Assembly (NCBI RefSeq): GCF_008710155.1
Contig: NZ_VYPZ01000026.1
Span: 1 to 54,832 of the forward strand
DNA length: 54,832 bases
Direction: 5' to 3'
DNA from: Sphingobium limneticum
Lineage (GTDB): Bacteria; Pseudomonadota; Alphaproteobacteria; Sphingomonadales; Sphingomonadaceae
Under the pieces are notes generated by a model. It saw nothing but the letters and a program-made list of their open reading frames with translations, did not search any database and was not told where the DNA came from. Below, in pieces: positions 15,895 to 24,457 of the stretch (position 1 is the stretch's first letter; every line of letters starts with the position of its first letter). The position numbers and the translations under genes are program-made.

Positions 15895-17562
15895 TCAATT
15901 CGGCAGGAAATCGACCGTGATGGCACCGCGCTCGGCGTGAATGACGATCTTGCGATCGAGCGGGATCAGCCAGCTCAGATTATCCCATGCGCTCATGTTG
16001 ATGGCTTCGAGGGTGGCAGCGTCCTCCCCAAGGAGGATATGCGTAGCGTGCTGCCGCGCCTCGCGTTCGAAGGATCGCGACTGGGTGTCCCAGCTGTCGC
16101 AGTCGCCATCATCAGCCCCACAGAAGATCGTCGCATAGATCATGCGGCTCAGTCTGTCCGGGGTGATTCCACCATCGCGCGTGGCCAGGATGATGGCCTC
16201 CTCAGTATCCCAACCGCCATTGCGGCAGACGAGCGCCGGGATTTCGATGGAATGGACGCTGCGTGGCGCGTCCGTGCGACCGGTTTCACAAACCGTCAGC
16301 TCGATGACGATCCGGTCGACCAGGCCACAAGCGAAATCGGCGGGGAGACACATGTCGTCGTCATAGCGATGGACGGAGCCTTCCCGGTCGATGCGCAGGG
16401 AAATATCCCTGATCACCGGGAGCGTGTCATACCAGGCGTAGCCTTGCAGCGCGTCTTCCGCCTCGACGAGTTGCACATCCTCAATGGGCGGTTTGCCCCG
16501 AGCCAGCGCAAGCGACTGCGCGATATCCGGCTCCAGCGCCGGCACGATCAGCATTGCGCCTTCAGGAGCGATCATGCGGCTGCTTCGCCCATGACAGTCG
16601 TCGGCGGTCTGCGGCCGCCAGATCGCCAGCCCTGAGCGCGCCTGCGGCAGCGTGACGCCTAGCTCGCACGCCCGCTGCCAGGCGGTAAAGGGCAGCCGAT
16701 GGTCCGGTCGGGTCGCGATGGCCTTGTACAGGATCTGCTCGGCAGCGTCGCGAAGGGCCTTCAATGCCGCGTTGTCGATAACCTCCTTGCGCGCCGGCAG
16801 AACCATATGAATTTCCGGCGCATCCATAATATCGATCCGGACCGTCCAGAGACTGCCATTGTCTTTTTCTTCCCGAACCGTCGGCAAGGCGCATTTGACG
16901 CGGTGCCCGTGAAAATTGATGCGTTGGTCGCCTGGCCAATCAGGATCCCGATCATAGACACCGATACGGCAGCCGCAGGCGTTTTCGACAAACATGGCGT
17001 CCTTGAGGAAGTCTTCGCGGGGCAGCAGCGCATCGTTCAAGGTGACCGGTAAGGGATAGTGACGGGCTGCATCGGCGACGGCCGCGGACAAGCCTTGGTT
17101 CCAGTCGAGCGGCAGTTCGATCGAGATCAGCGTGCCCCAACCGATCACGGCCGGAGCGATGGCAAGCGGCGCGCCGCTTTCCCATGCGTGCGCGGGGATC
17201 TGGACTTTCCAGGCTGCGGCGGCAGAGGGGGAGAAGGACTGGATTTCGACCGCGCGGCCGGCAAGGCTGAACATGCCCATGCCGGCCGGGTCTTCGCTGC
17301 GGGCAATGTCATCGCCCCAGCCCGAATGGCCCAGCATTAGCAGGGCGGCGGGATCATCGATGCCGCAGCCATCATCGCGGATGTGCAGAAGGTATCGGCC
17401 ATCCTGTTCGGTCAGATCGACCGCGATGCAGGTGGCACCGGCGCGCCTGGCATTCTGGAACATCTCATGAAGGTAGTCCCGGCTGTCGCCTGAAAAAAGG
17501 CGTGAAGCGCGGCGGATCGCGTCCGGGCTGACGGCACTATGGATCGTTGGGGGAAGGGGCAT
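15895..17562 (-). CDS. GHKL-type ATPase (HSP90/MutL/histidine-kinase ATP fold)
   Basis: The 555-residue product starts at ATG 17562 (MPLPPTIHSAVSPDAIRRAS...) after AGGGAGACC. Bergerat-fold motifs are clear: N box LHEMFQNARRAGA (Asn37), G1 DDGCGIDDP (Asp63) and G2 GMGMFS (Gly94-Gly96). The first 300 residues resemble MutL/HSP90-like GHKL ATPases. The remaining 250 have no recognised domain, and no histidine-kinase dimerisation helix is seen. It is first in a five-gene minus-strand run with the STAHL, HerA, Myb-repeat and small genes. A purine-rich leader tract lies 36-58 bases upstream (17598-17620). Confidence 0.8.
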   Translation of the reverse strand: MPLPPTIHSAVSPDAIRRASRLFSGDSRDYLHEMFQNARRAGATCIAVDLTEQDGRYLLHIRDDGCGIDDPAALLMLGHSGWGDDIARSEDPAGMGMFSLAGRAVEIQSFSPSAAAAWKVQIPAHAWESGAPLAIAPAVIGWGTLISIELPLDWNQGLSAAVADAARHYPLPVTLNDALLPREDFLKDAMFVENACGCRIGVYDRDPDWPGDQRINFHGHRVKCALPTVREEKDNGSLWTVRIDIMDAPEIHMVLPARKEVIDNAALKALRDAAEQILYKAIATRPDHRLPFTAWQRACELGVTLPQARSGLAIWRPQTADDCHGRSSRMIAPEGAMLIVPALEPDIAQSLALARGKPPIEDVQLVEAEDALQGYAWYDTLPVIRDISLRIDREGSVHRYDDDMCLPADFACGLVDRIVIELTVCETGRTDAPRSVHSIEIPALVCRNGGWDTEEAIILATRDGGITPDRLSRMIYATIFCGADDGDCDSWDTQSRSFEREARQHATHILLGEDAATLEAINMSAWDNLSWLIPLDRKIVIHAERGAITVDFLPN

Positions 17563-17718
17563 GGCGGTCTCCCTGGTTCCGGACTGGAACCCATCATCCC
17601 TTCCCCTCTTCCTCCCCCCCATTTGTCGTCAAAGGGCATGGTGCCCGTTGAGGCCCATGTGCAAGCTGCTGTTGCGGCAGCGGTCCCCGGCTGCGAAGAA
17701 CGAGGAATGCCTCAGGAT

Positions 17719-17886
17719 ATGGATTCGCAACTGACCGCCTTGCTCCGGCGCCTGCCGGACTGGATGCGCCGGGACATCGCCGCCACCGATCCAGCACGGC
17801 GCGAACGCGCCGAGGAGGCACTGCACGCCATGCTGCTTGCCCTGATCCAGGGAACAGCAGGGTCGGTATCAGGGCAGGACGGCTGA
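17719..17886 (+). CDS. Small helical protein coupled to the DUF6880 gene
   Basis: The core product of about 55 residues is MDSQLTALLRRLPDWMRRDI and then ARRERAEEALHAMLLALIQ, two amphipathic helices. Its stop overlaps the next start as TGATG, so the pair is translationally coupled. In-frame ATGs at 17707 and 17638 are alternative starts. It diverges from the GHKL ATPase gene across about 150 bases. No family is recognised. Confidence 0.6.
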   Translation: MDSQLTALLRRLPDWMRRDIAATDPARRERAEEALHAMLLALIQGTAGSVSGQDG

Positions 17887-19283
17887 TGGGGGCCTCCAGG
17901 AAGGGCAGTCGCGGTTCGGGCAAGATGACGTCCGAAGCGATCGCGGCGCTGGGAGCCGGTCGCCTTGCCCGGCTTGTTCTCGCCCAGGCCGAGCGTGACG
18001 CCGTCTTCGCCCGCGCCGTCCGCATGGAACTGGCGGCCAAGCACGATGGCGGCGCGCTGGCCCACGAGATCGACAAGCGACTGAAGACCATCCGGCGTTC
18101 GCGCGGGTTCGTCGAATGGGACAAGGCCCCTGCACTCGCGCGCGAACTCGATCAGTTACGCGAAGCGATCATGGGGCCGCTGGCCGAACACTCTCTGAGC
18201 CAGGCGATCGATAGCATGCGGCTGTTCCTGAGCCTTGCCGAGCCGGTGTTCGAAAGGTCGGACGACAGCAGCGGGTCGCTTGGAGAGATATTCCGGCAGG
18301 GCGGTGAGGATCTTGGCCGACTATGGTGCCAGGCGGACATGTCCGATGTCGAGCTGCTGGCAGGTGACATTCTGATGCTTGTCGAGGGCGACGGTTATGG
18401 CGTCTTCGACGATCTGCCGGAAGCGGCTTCTCCAGCCTTGGGGCAGAAGGGCCGCGCAGCCTTGCGCGGGATTCTGCTTGAGCGGCAGGCGGCCAAGACA
18501 GGGAATGACCGGCGACAGTTCGACTATAAGGTCGGCTGGCTGCTACCCAAACTCGCCGATCTCGACGGCGATGTGGACGCCTATATTGCAACTGTCGATC
18601 CCGATCGTCGCAACCCCGTACTCAATGCGCAGGTGGCCGCCCGATTGATCGCACATGGTCGTGCGGCAGAAGCCCTTGACTGGATCGACGCACCGGTTGA
18701 GCGCAGCCATAACGAGCGCGAGCTTGCCGATCTCAAATTACGGGCCTTTGAGGCGCTCGGCCGCAGGGACGATGTACAGGCGCAGCGCAAGGCGATCTTC
18801 GACCGCTGGCTCGACGGGCAGGTACTGCGCAACTGGCTCAGGGCTTTGCCCGATTTCGAGGATGTCGCTGCGGAGAGGCAAGCCCTCGATCAGGCCATGG
18901 CATATGATCGGGCGACATCGGCGTTGGCGTTCCTGGTTGCCTGGCCCGATCTCAAGCGCGCGGGCAGGCTGACCAGGGAAAGGCTCGAAGATTTGGAAGC
19001 CCGGAGCTATGACACTCTGCGTCCTGTCGCTGAGGCATTGGCGCAAGCCGACCCGGGCGGGGCCACCTTGCTCTATCGCCGACTGGTGACTGGCGTGCTC
19101 GACCGGGCGAGTTCGAAATACTACCCCTATGCTGCGCGGGACTTTGCAGCCGCGACGGATTTGGCTGACCGTATCGCAGGCGATGTCGATGTCGTACCGC
19201 ATGATGACTGGCTGGCCGATCTTCGCAAGGTGCATGGACGCAAGATCGGCTTCTGGAATCAGGTCGCGGGGAAATTCGGATAA
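17886..19283 (+). CDS. DUF6880-like alpha-helical repeat protein
   Basis: A 465-residue soluble protein that is almost wholly alpha-helical and rich in Ala, Leu, Arg and Asp. It matches my recollection of the DUF6880 family, which is found in proteobacterial accessory genomes. Typical stretches are YKVGWLLPKLADLDGDVDAYIA, LIAHGRAAEALDWIDAP and ALAQADPGGATLLYRRLV, resembling TPR/HEAT-like helical pairs. No enzyme motif is visible. It is coupled to the preceding short gene and converges with the gene ending at 19321. A role as a scaffold is only a guess. Confidence 0.65.
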   Translation: MGASRKGSRGSGKMTSEAIAALGAGRLARLVLAQAERDAVFARAVRMELAAKHDGGALAHEIDKRLKTIRRSRGFVEWDKAPALARELDQLREAIMGPLAEHSLSQAIDSMRLFLSLAEPVFERSDDSSGSLGEIFRQGGEDLGRLWCQADMSDVELLAGDILMLVEGDGYGVFDDLPEAASPALGQKGRAALRGILLERQAAKTGNDRRQFDYKVGWLLPKLADLDGDVDAYIATVDPDRRNPVLNAQVAARLIAHGRAAEALDWIDAPVERSHNERELADLKLRAFEALGRRDDVQAQRKAIFDRWLDGQVLRNWLRALPDFEDVAAERQALDQAMAYDRATSALAFLVAWPDLKRAGRLTRERLEDLEARSYDTLRPVAEALAQADPGGATLLYRRLVTGVLDRASSKYYPYAARDFAAATDLADRIAGDVDVVPHDDWLADLRKVHGRKIGFWNQVAGKFG

Positions 19284-19320
19284 TCGCGGAGAAGCCGGGG
19301 CGGCCAGATTGGAAACCTCC

Positions 19321-20277
19321 CTACCAATGGTGCAGCGGCAGTCCGTCGACGTCACTGCCGTCACAGTCGAAGAGCAGGAACTGGAAGCCGTGCGCGCGGC
19401 CGAAGGCGATGAGCCGCAGCAGATCCTGCGGCAATTGCGCACGGCGGTCATCATCAATGGCGCGCGTCGGTACGAACCAGCCATAGACCGAAGCCGCGAT
19501 GTCGATCGGTCGATCACTGGGCGGCCAGGACGCCCATTTATCGAGGCATGAGGCGGTATGAACCGTCAGATGGGCGGTCGATAGTACACAATAGCGGCCT
19601 TGCTCGATCGATCCGGCAGCAAGGGGAGACGGGTTTGCGACGGGCGCAATACGTATGCGATCCTTCGTGCAGCTTTCCGACGGATGACATTCGAAATAGC
19701 TTGATATCGCTTCTGTGTCGGACAGGTTATCCGGGTCGCGCGCGTCGTCGATCTCGCTCCAATACTCACGGCAATAAGCAGCGATTTCCACGTCGAGAGC
19801 CATCGCATCGATTGCGACGTGGATATTCATTCCATGCCGATGTTCAATCACGGCAGTGTGGACCTCTATCGCCAGATGGTCCTCATGGCTGGTCCCGATC
19901 GCGGTTTGGGGGGGTGCGTCATATCCTATAGGTGGAAACGACGTCGATCTGACGTACCGAACGGGCGCAGTTGCGCGAATGACCGGACGGCGCGGATCTG
20001 ACCAGTCGATCGTGTCGTCAATCCAACGGGGCACGAAATCCCAATCGAACGACAACGGATATTCGCCTTCGACGGTGCGCCATGCAGCCTCGACCGCATC
20101 GACCCAGCCTACCACGATCAGACGCAGCGCCGCCGTGCCGAGCGTATCGACGCATTTGCGTAAGGCGAGCGCCAGACTGCTTGCATCGGGAGTGGTCTCT
20201 GGCCGATCGCGCAATTCAAGGACGGCTTCCCAAAGACAAGCAGCGGTTTCGAGATGGGATAATGTGTAGCGGGTCAT
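19321..20277 (-). CDS. Protein with C-terminal DUF5983-like 'STAHL' domain
   Basis: A 318-residue product starting at ATG 20277 (MTRYTLSHLETAACLW...). The N-terminal two thirds are not recognised and are rich in Trp, Asp and Ile. The last 95 residues carry CVLSTAHL, VYGWFVPT, LLRLIAFGRAHGFQFLLFDCDG and a final GLPLHHW. They match the N-terminal domain of the protein at 15266-15829. DUF5983 is a small domain of unknown function, frequent on plasmids. The gene converges with the DUF6880 gene with a 37-base gap. Confidence 0.65.
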   Translation of the reverse strand: MTRYTLSHLETAACLWEAVLELRDRPETTPDASSLALALRKCVDTLGTAALRLIVVGWVDAVEAAWRTVEGEYPLSFDWDFVPRWIDDTIDWSDPRRPVIRATAPVRYVRSTSFPPIGYDAPPQTAIGTSHEDHLAIEVHTAVIEHRHGMNIHVAIDAMALDVEIAAYCREYWSEIDDARDPDNLSDTEAISSYFECHPSESCTKDRIRIAPVANPSPLAAGSIEQGRYCVLSTAHLTVHTASCLDKWASWPPSDRPIDIAASVYGWFVPTRAIDDDRRAQLPQDLLRLIAFGRAHGFQFLLFDCDGSDVDGLPLHHW

Positions 20278-20396
20278 GGAGATGGCTCCAGGGGAAGGTG
20301 GCACGGGCCCACGGTTCGGACAGCGGCTGGATCGGCACACCCGTCCCAGGATTCCGGTTCGGAAGTTTTGTCATCGAGATTGATCTCAGAGCATGA

Positions 20397-20609
20397 TCAG
20401 GCCGTGCGGACAGTGGCGGTTCGGCTGAGGTCAGGAATGCGCGCATCGTCATAGACGCTGTTTACCGACATCTGCAGCGCCTGTTGCTCCGCAGCAAACC
20501 AGGTGGATGCAGGAACGGTGTAAGTCTCGGTGGCATAGTATTCGCCGCCGCTGAAGAAGGCGATGTCGACGATAAATTGCGGCAGGGGAAGGGACGAATG
20601 GGCGCGCAT
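20397..20609 (-). CDS. Small hypothetical protein
   Basis: A 70-residue soluble product starting at ATG 20609 after GAAAGGATG. It contains FIVDIAFFSGGEYYATETYTVPAS and WFAAEQQALQMSV, a predicted beta-hairpin followed by a helix, as in small plasmid proteins of unknown role. It lies between the DUF932 gene and the STAHL-domain gene on the same strand and is probably cotranscribed with one of them. Confidence 0.6.
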   Translation of the reverse strand: MRAHSSLPLPQFIVDIAFFSGGEYYATETYTVPASTWFAAEQQALQMSVNSVYDDARIPDLSRTATVRTA

Positions 20610-20702
20610 GGCGGCATCCTTTCATGACAATGGCCACCCCGGCGCTTGACCGGGATGGCGAGGAAGAAGGTGGAGAAGGCATGAGAGCGGCGGCGCCGGG
20701 CC

Positions 20703-21899
20703 TCAAAGCGCCTGTTCGAGCAGCTTTCTGGCCTTGTTCTCCAGGTCGAGGCGGCTGTCCTGATGCGGCTTCGCGCGCGCCAGCGCTGTTATGCCCTGGA
20801 CGAAATCATAGATGGATTCAGGCGGCCGGCCTTCCTCGGCCAGCACGGTCTGGATGATCTTTGCGGTCTCGGCCTTGGAAAAGCCGCGTTTGCGAAGGAA
20901 GGGTTCGCGCTCTTCCTCCTTGCGCGCGACGATCCGCTCGCGAGCGGCCTTGATGCCGGAGATGAAATGCGACGGCGAGGAGTTTGCGAAATGCTCGAGC
21001 GCGGGCGCGGCCTGATGGGCAAAACGGGCGCCGGCGAATTTCGAGTGGCGGATGTTGACCTCCTCGAAATTCTCGACACCCCACAGGCAGCGGTTGGCGC
21101 ACACACCGCGCAGATAGAAAGTCGCGATCCCGAGCGTTTTGGAGCCGACTTCACTGTTCCAGGCGTAGAACCCGCGAAAATAAAGGTCGGGATCGCCATT
21201 AGGGAGCTTGCCGGCCTCGATAGGGTGCGTGTCGTCCACGAGGAACAGGAAAATGTCCCGGTCCGATGCGTAGAGCGTGGTCGTCTCCCTGGTGATATCG
21301 ACATGCGAGTTATAGGTCATGCCGGCCCAGTCGATCGTTCCGGGCACCTTCCAGCGCGTGTCGCCGACGCCATCGCCGGCAAAGGCCATCACCGCCTGGA
21401 CCAGTTCCCAGTCGAAGATCCTGCCATATTCCGACCCGGTAGCCGCCCGCAATTCGGTGCGACCATTCTCGGTCTGGAGCAGTTTGACCTGCTCGCCCCG
21501 GTGGTTGATCAACCCATGCTGCAGGTTGATGCCGGCAAGCGCGGCAGGAAGCTGGCGCAGATAGGAAGCCGGAGCACCGACGAGACTTGCCACCTGGCCA
21601 AAGGACCAGTTGGTGGGTGCAAGCGGTCGATCATCGCCAGGCGCCACCAGCATCAGCCGTTCTGGATTGTCGCTTTTCGCCTCGACCCGGATCGACCGGC
21701 TTTCAACGATACGCGTGGTCGCACGGTCCGCGCGGCCGCGCACGGCATCATAGAGACTGGTCAGCGAGAGATATTTCTCGTCGTCGGGACGGGAGAACCA
21801 CTCGGACGATACGCGGCTGCTCATGCGTCCGCGCGAGACATCGATCCGATAGGGCGCCGTGACGCGGGGGCTTTCGTTCATGGGGGCAAGGGTCGCCAT
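20703..21899 (-). CDS. DUF932 family protein (phage/plasmid-like)
   Basis: The 398-residue product starts at ATG 21899 after AAGGAGACG. It matches the DUF932 family throughout the central part: WSFGQVASLVGAPASYLRQLP, QLLQ-type GEQVKLLQTENGRTELRA, and YASDRDIFLFLVDDTHPIE with YFRGFYAWNSEVGSKTLG. DUF932 proteins are widespread on phages and conjugative elements and have been linked to anti-restriction roles, though the mechanism is not established. A purine-rich leader tract sits 55-76 bases upstream (21954-21975). It diverges from the PIN toxin-antitoxin operon. Confidence 0.85.
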   Translation of the reverse strand: MATLAPMNESPRVTAPYRIDVSRGRMSSRVSSEWFSRPDDEKYLSLTSLYDAVRGRADRATTRIVESRSIRVEAKSDNPERLMLVAPGDDRPLAPTNWSFGQVASLVGAPASYLRQLPAALAGINLQHGLINHRGEQVKLLQTENGRTELRAATGSEYGRIFDWELVQAVMAFAGDGVGDTRWKVPGTIDWAGMTYNSHVDITRETTTLYASDRDIFLFLVDDTHPIEAGKLPNGDPDLYFRGFYAWNSEVGSKTLGIATFYLRGVCANRCLWGVENFEEVNIRHSKFAGARFAHQAAPALEHFANSSPSHFISGIKAARERIVARKEEEREPFLRKRGFSKAETAKIIQTVLAEEGRPPESIYDFVQGITALARAKPHQDSRLDLENKARKLLEQAL

Positions 21900-22034
21900 G
21901 GGAATCGTCTCCTTGAGATGCAGAGCGACAGGTGCTTCACCGCCCCTGTCACATCCCCGCCCCTCCCTTCCCTTTCGCGCACCGCGATATCGGGTTCACG
22001 AGACCCGACCGGCGGCGGCAGGTACGACGGCGGC

Positions 22035-22049
22035 TTGTATGTTTTACAA
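22035..22049 (+). promoter_or_regulatory. Candidate operator/promoter of the PIN toxin-antitoxin operon
   Basis: TTGTA-TGTTT-TACAA is a perfect five-base dyad in an AT-rich patch about 30 bases before the antitoxin start. A second related half-site (GTATATGTTCAAC) follows at 22056-22068. Type II antitoxins usually repress their own operon through such repeats. No binding data exist here. Confidence 0.45.
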
Positions 22050-22082
22050 ACTGGCGTATATGTTCAACGAAAGGAGGCCATG

Positions 22083-22355
22083 ATGGCGACGAAGCACGAA
22101 GAGCATCTGTCCCAGCGACATGGAGCGGTCGTGGCCGCTGCCAAGGCGGCGGGTTTGCTGTCGGGCACGAACAGCGCGGTCGGCGCCCGTGTCCCGCGTG
22201 AACTCATCGATCGCGCCAAGATGCGCAGCGGCATCGCCTCGACCACCGATCTTGTCGAATATGCGCTCGCCAAAGTGGCGCTTGAGGATGATTTCGGAGC
22301 CAGGCTAGTGCGCCGAAAGGGCACGATCCCTGCGGATATTGCGCTTGGGATTTGA
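22083..22355 (+). CDS. Type II antitoxin partner of the PIN toxin
   Basis: A 90-residue protein with SAVGARVPRELIDRAKMRSGIASTTDLVEYALAKVA, an RHH-like DNA-binding core. Its C-terminus is the likely toxin-binding tail. The start at 22083 has AAGGAGG five bases upstream, and another ATG immediately precedes it. It overlaps the PIN toxin gene by 17 bases, the usual antitoxin-first arrangement. The candidate operator upstream supports autoregulation. Confidence 0.75.
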   Translation: MATKHEEHLSQRHGAVVAAAKAAGLLSGTNSAVGARVPRELIDRAKMRSGIASTTDLVEYALAKVALEDDFGARLVRRKGTIPADIALGI

Positions 22356-22896
22356 TCGCAAGGCCTCGTTGCGCCGGATCAGGCCGCAGCGATCTGGTGC
22401 CAGGCTGTCGCGACGACCCGAAGAGGCATTGCCGCTTGTTCACAAGGCAGCTGTCATAGGCCGCGAGCTTCTGCTCGACACGTGCGTCTATATTGATGTG
22501 CTTCAGGGCAAGACACCGGATGAAGTAGACTGTTTGCTGGAAAACAGGATCGTCAATCATTCCTGCGTGGCGCTTGCCGAGATGACCCACCTGATGGGCG
22601 CGCTCGATCCGGCCGACAAACGCACCGCGTCGGTCCTCAAGACGCTGGGACGGACAATCGACGATATCCCGGAGCATCGCCTCAGCGCGCCCTCCTCCCG
22701 CATGTTCGGAGAGGCCGGTATGCTGGCAGGCATGGTCACGAGGCTTTCTGGCCAACCCCATTCGATCGCCCTGCTCAACGACGCCCTGCTGTTTCTGCAG
22801 GCGGCGGCGACCGGCTGTGACCTGCTGACAGGCAACCGGCGCGACTTCGATTTTTTCGATCAGATCATTCCCGGGACGGGCGTCATCCTGTATTGA
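22339..22896 (+). CDS. PIN-domain toxin (VapC-like ribonuclease)
   Basis: A 185-residue product from a TTG start inside the antitoxin gene. The PIN acidic residues are visible: Asp in LLLDTCVYIDVLQG, Glu in VALAEMTHLMG, Asp in LLNDALLFLQAAA and Asp in LLTGNRRDFDFFDQI. The N-terminal 40 residues are an Arg-rich extension typical of this sub-family. VapC-like PIN enzymes cut RNA, often tRNA or rRNA, when the antitoxin is lost, so the pair probably stabilises the element. The exact start is uncertain because no strong ribosome site precedes it, as expected for translational coupling. Confidence 0.8.
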   Translation: MRLGFDRKASLRRIRPQRSGARLSRRPEEALPLVHKAAVIGRELLLDTCVYIDVLQGKTPDEVDCLLENRIVNHSCVALAEMTHLMGALDPADKRTASVLKTLGRTIDDIPEHRLSAPSSRMFGEAGMLAGMVTRLSGQPHSIALLNDALLFLQAAATGCDLLTGNRRDFDFFDQIIPGTGVILY

Positions 22897-22947
22897 ACCG
22901 TCACATAGGCGCGGGAAACCGACCATGCTCGCGACCGGCAGGATCGG

Positions 22948-23289
22948 TCAGGCAACATGCCAGCAGCACCAGCGTTCAGCGGCCTGCCGTGGACTGAGCA
23001 GGCCGTGATTGCCGGCACACCATGTACGGAAGGAAGGATCGAGCGCGAGCCCCTGATCGGCGAGCCGGTCGATGACGTCCTGCATGAAGCGATCAACTGG
23101 AGCGATGGCGGCCCCGGCTCGAGCATGAGCGACCGCAGCCTGAAGCTGCGTTACCATTTTCTCGGCTTCATCGATCGAAATATCCTCGACGGCGCGCATG
23201 CCGCCGCGCGGTCCGCAGATGGCCAAAGTTATGATTGCTGTGCCGGACGGAATTCGGCCCAGAGCGTCGATATGGACATGTCGGGCCAT
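22948..23289 (-). CDS. Hypothetical protein
   Basis: A 113-residue product starting at ATG 23289 after AGGAGATT. The N-terminal part, ARHVHIDALGRIPSGTAIITLAICGPRGG, suggests beta strands. It is followed by a helix, IDEAEKMVTQLQAAVAHARAG, and a C-terminus rich in Trp and Cys. No family is recognised. It lies downstream of the methylase fragment on the same strand. Confidence 0.6.
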   Translation of the reverse strand: MARHVHIDALGRIPSGTAIITLAICGPRGGMRAVEDISIDEAEKMVTQLQAAVAHARAGAAIAPVDRFMQDVIDRLADQGLALDPSFRTWCAGNHGLLSPRQAAERWCCWHVA

Positions 23290-23321
23290 GCCAATCTCCT
23301 ATGATGTGAGGCGCGAGAATG

Positions 23322-23702
23322 TCAGAATAGGCTCAACTGTCGCGGCATCGATCGCTGCGATGCCCGTGGTTCGTGCGATGGCGAAACGGCGCCTTGTGAT
23401 GGTGATGTCGCGGCGGTGACGGTGGTCGCGCGTTGGGCGGTCTCAGCCACGGGTTCGCGACGTTGACGAAGGGTGAGCCGAGCGGTCCATCCCCCCAATA
23501 TATGCGCTGGGGTGAACCAATGGTCCTGTATCTCGCCCGACAAGGCGTTGCCGACCATGAGATGGGCTGGAATATGAAGCAGTGAGAGTTGAACATAGGC
23601 CATGTGGATCGCACGCGGATCAACATCGATCGCCGTCACATGAAGGTGCCGCTGATAGTTATGCCCGATATCGCGCATGGTCTGGGCAAGCGCGATCACC
23701 AT
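23322..23702 (-). pseudogene. N6-adenine DNA methylase, C-terminal fragment
   Basis: The 126-residue frame begins abruptly at MVIALAQTMRDIGHNYQRHLHVTAIDVD and continues AIHMAYVQLSLLHIPAHLMVGNALSG, then TPAHILGGWTARL. In full-length relatives, which are about 220 residues or more, this is preceded by a helical domain and motif I (EPACGAGGM), and the Met at the fragment start is the M of that motif. Both are absent here. An in-frame stop lies just upstream, then the end of the neighbouring gene. Without motif I it cannot bind AdoMet normally, so it is probably inactive. Confidence 0.7.
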
Positions 23703-23714
23703 AGGAAATGGCGC

Positions 23715-24413
23715 TCAGGAAGCCCTTAGCCATTCGTAGAGAAGATGATCGTCAGGACCATATTGCGAACCGATGGCGATCCGGATCAGCCGGCCGTCGC
23801 AGGCGAAGGCGGAGGCCCTGGGAAAGGACAGGTAGGAACGACCTTCGAGGATCAGGTCGCCCGAGCGCACTTCGGTGATGTCGCGGGTCGTTCCAAGAAG
23901 TCGATGACCAGACGGTGCGTCCAGAAGCTTCAGCCGATCACCGGCTTTTACACGCTTCTTGAATGCCGCTAATGACAGGACCGTATCGACGGGATTGCGG
24001 ATACCCTGACGTTTTGCCAATGCCGCCCAATAGGCCTGGCCGATGCGCGCCTCGCTGTAGAAACTGCATGACCAGAAATCCTGCAACGGATTGGTCCGCG
24101 TGAACCCGAACCGTTCCATCTGATCGCGCACCTCGACGATGAAGGCATCCTGCGCTTCACGGCCGGTGAGGTCGTCCGGGGTATCGAGGATTTCCGCGAT
24201 GACCTTGCGTCCGCCTGCAAATGTCTCGGTGCGGATCGCAAAGCTGGTGCCGGTAAAATGCTGGGCGAGTTGGCGATCGATCCGGGAGGCGAGCGATGGC
24301 AACGCTTCGCCGGCGCGGTAGAGATCGCCTTCATAATGGAAGTTGCCGCGTTCGTCATGGTCGGTCTGACTATACAGGCGCGCGGACGCGCCCGGCGCGT
24401 TAGCGTCAGTCAT
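23715..24413 (-). CDS. Hypothetical protein with LPD29-like N-terminal segment
   Basis: A 232-residue product starting at ATG 24413 after AAGGA; another in-frame start lies at 24434. Residues 35-65, RIDRQLAQHFTGTSFAIRTE and onward, resemble the LPD29-type domain of large polyvalent phage/plasmid proteins (a helix, then a strand with S-x-R-x-E and a GG turn). The resemblance is weak. The rest is not recognised. It sits between a frameshifted gene and the methylase fragment, all on the minus strand. Confidence 0.55.
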   Translation of the reverse strand: MTDANAPGASARLYSQTDHDERGNFHYEGDLYRAGEALPSLASRIDRQLAQHFTGTSFAIRTETFAGGRKVIAEILDTPDDLTGREAQDAFIVEVRDQMERFGFTRTNPLQDFWSCSFYSEARIGQAYWAALAKRQGIRNPVDTVLSLAAFKKRVKAGDRLKLLDAPSGHRLLGTTRDITEVRSGDLILEGRSYLSFPRASAFACDGRLIRIAIGSQYGPDDHLLYEWLRAS

Positions 24414-24457
24414 GATGTCATCCTTATGGGTCAATCAAATTCAGGGGGTGGGGTGCG

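Noticed and set aside
20763..22355. Long plus-strand frame opposite the DUF932 gene
   Set aside because: It is antisense to a clear family member; only its last part from 22083 is the antitoxin gene.
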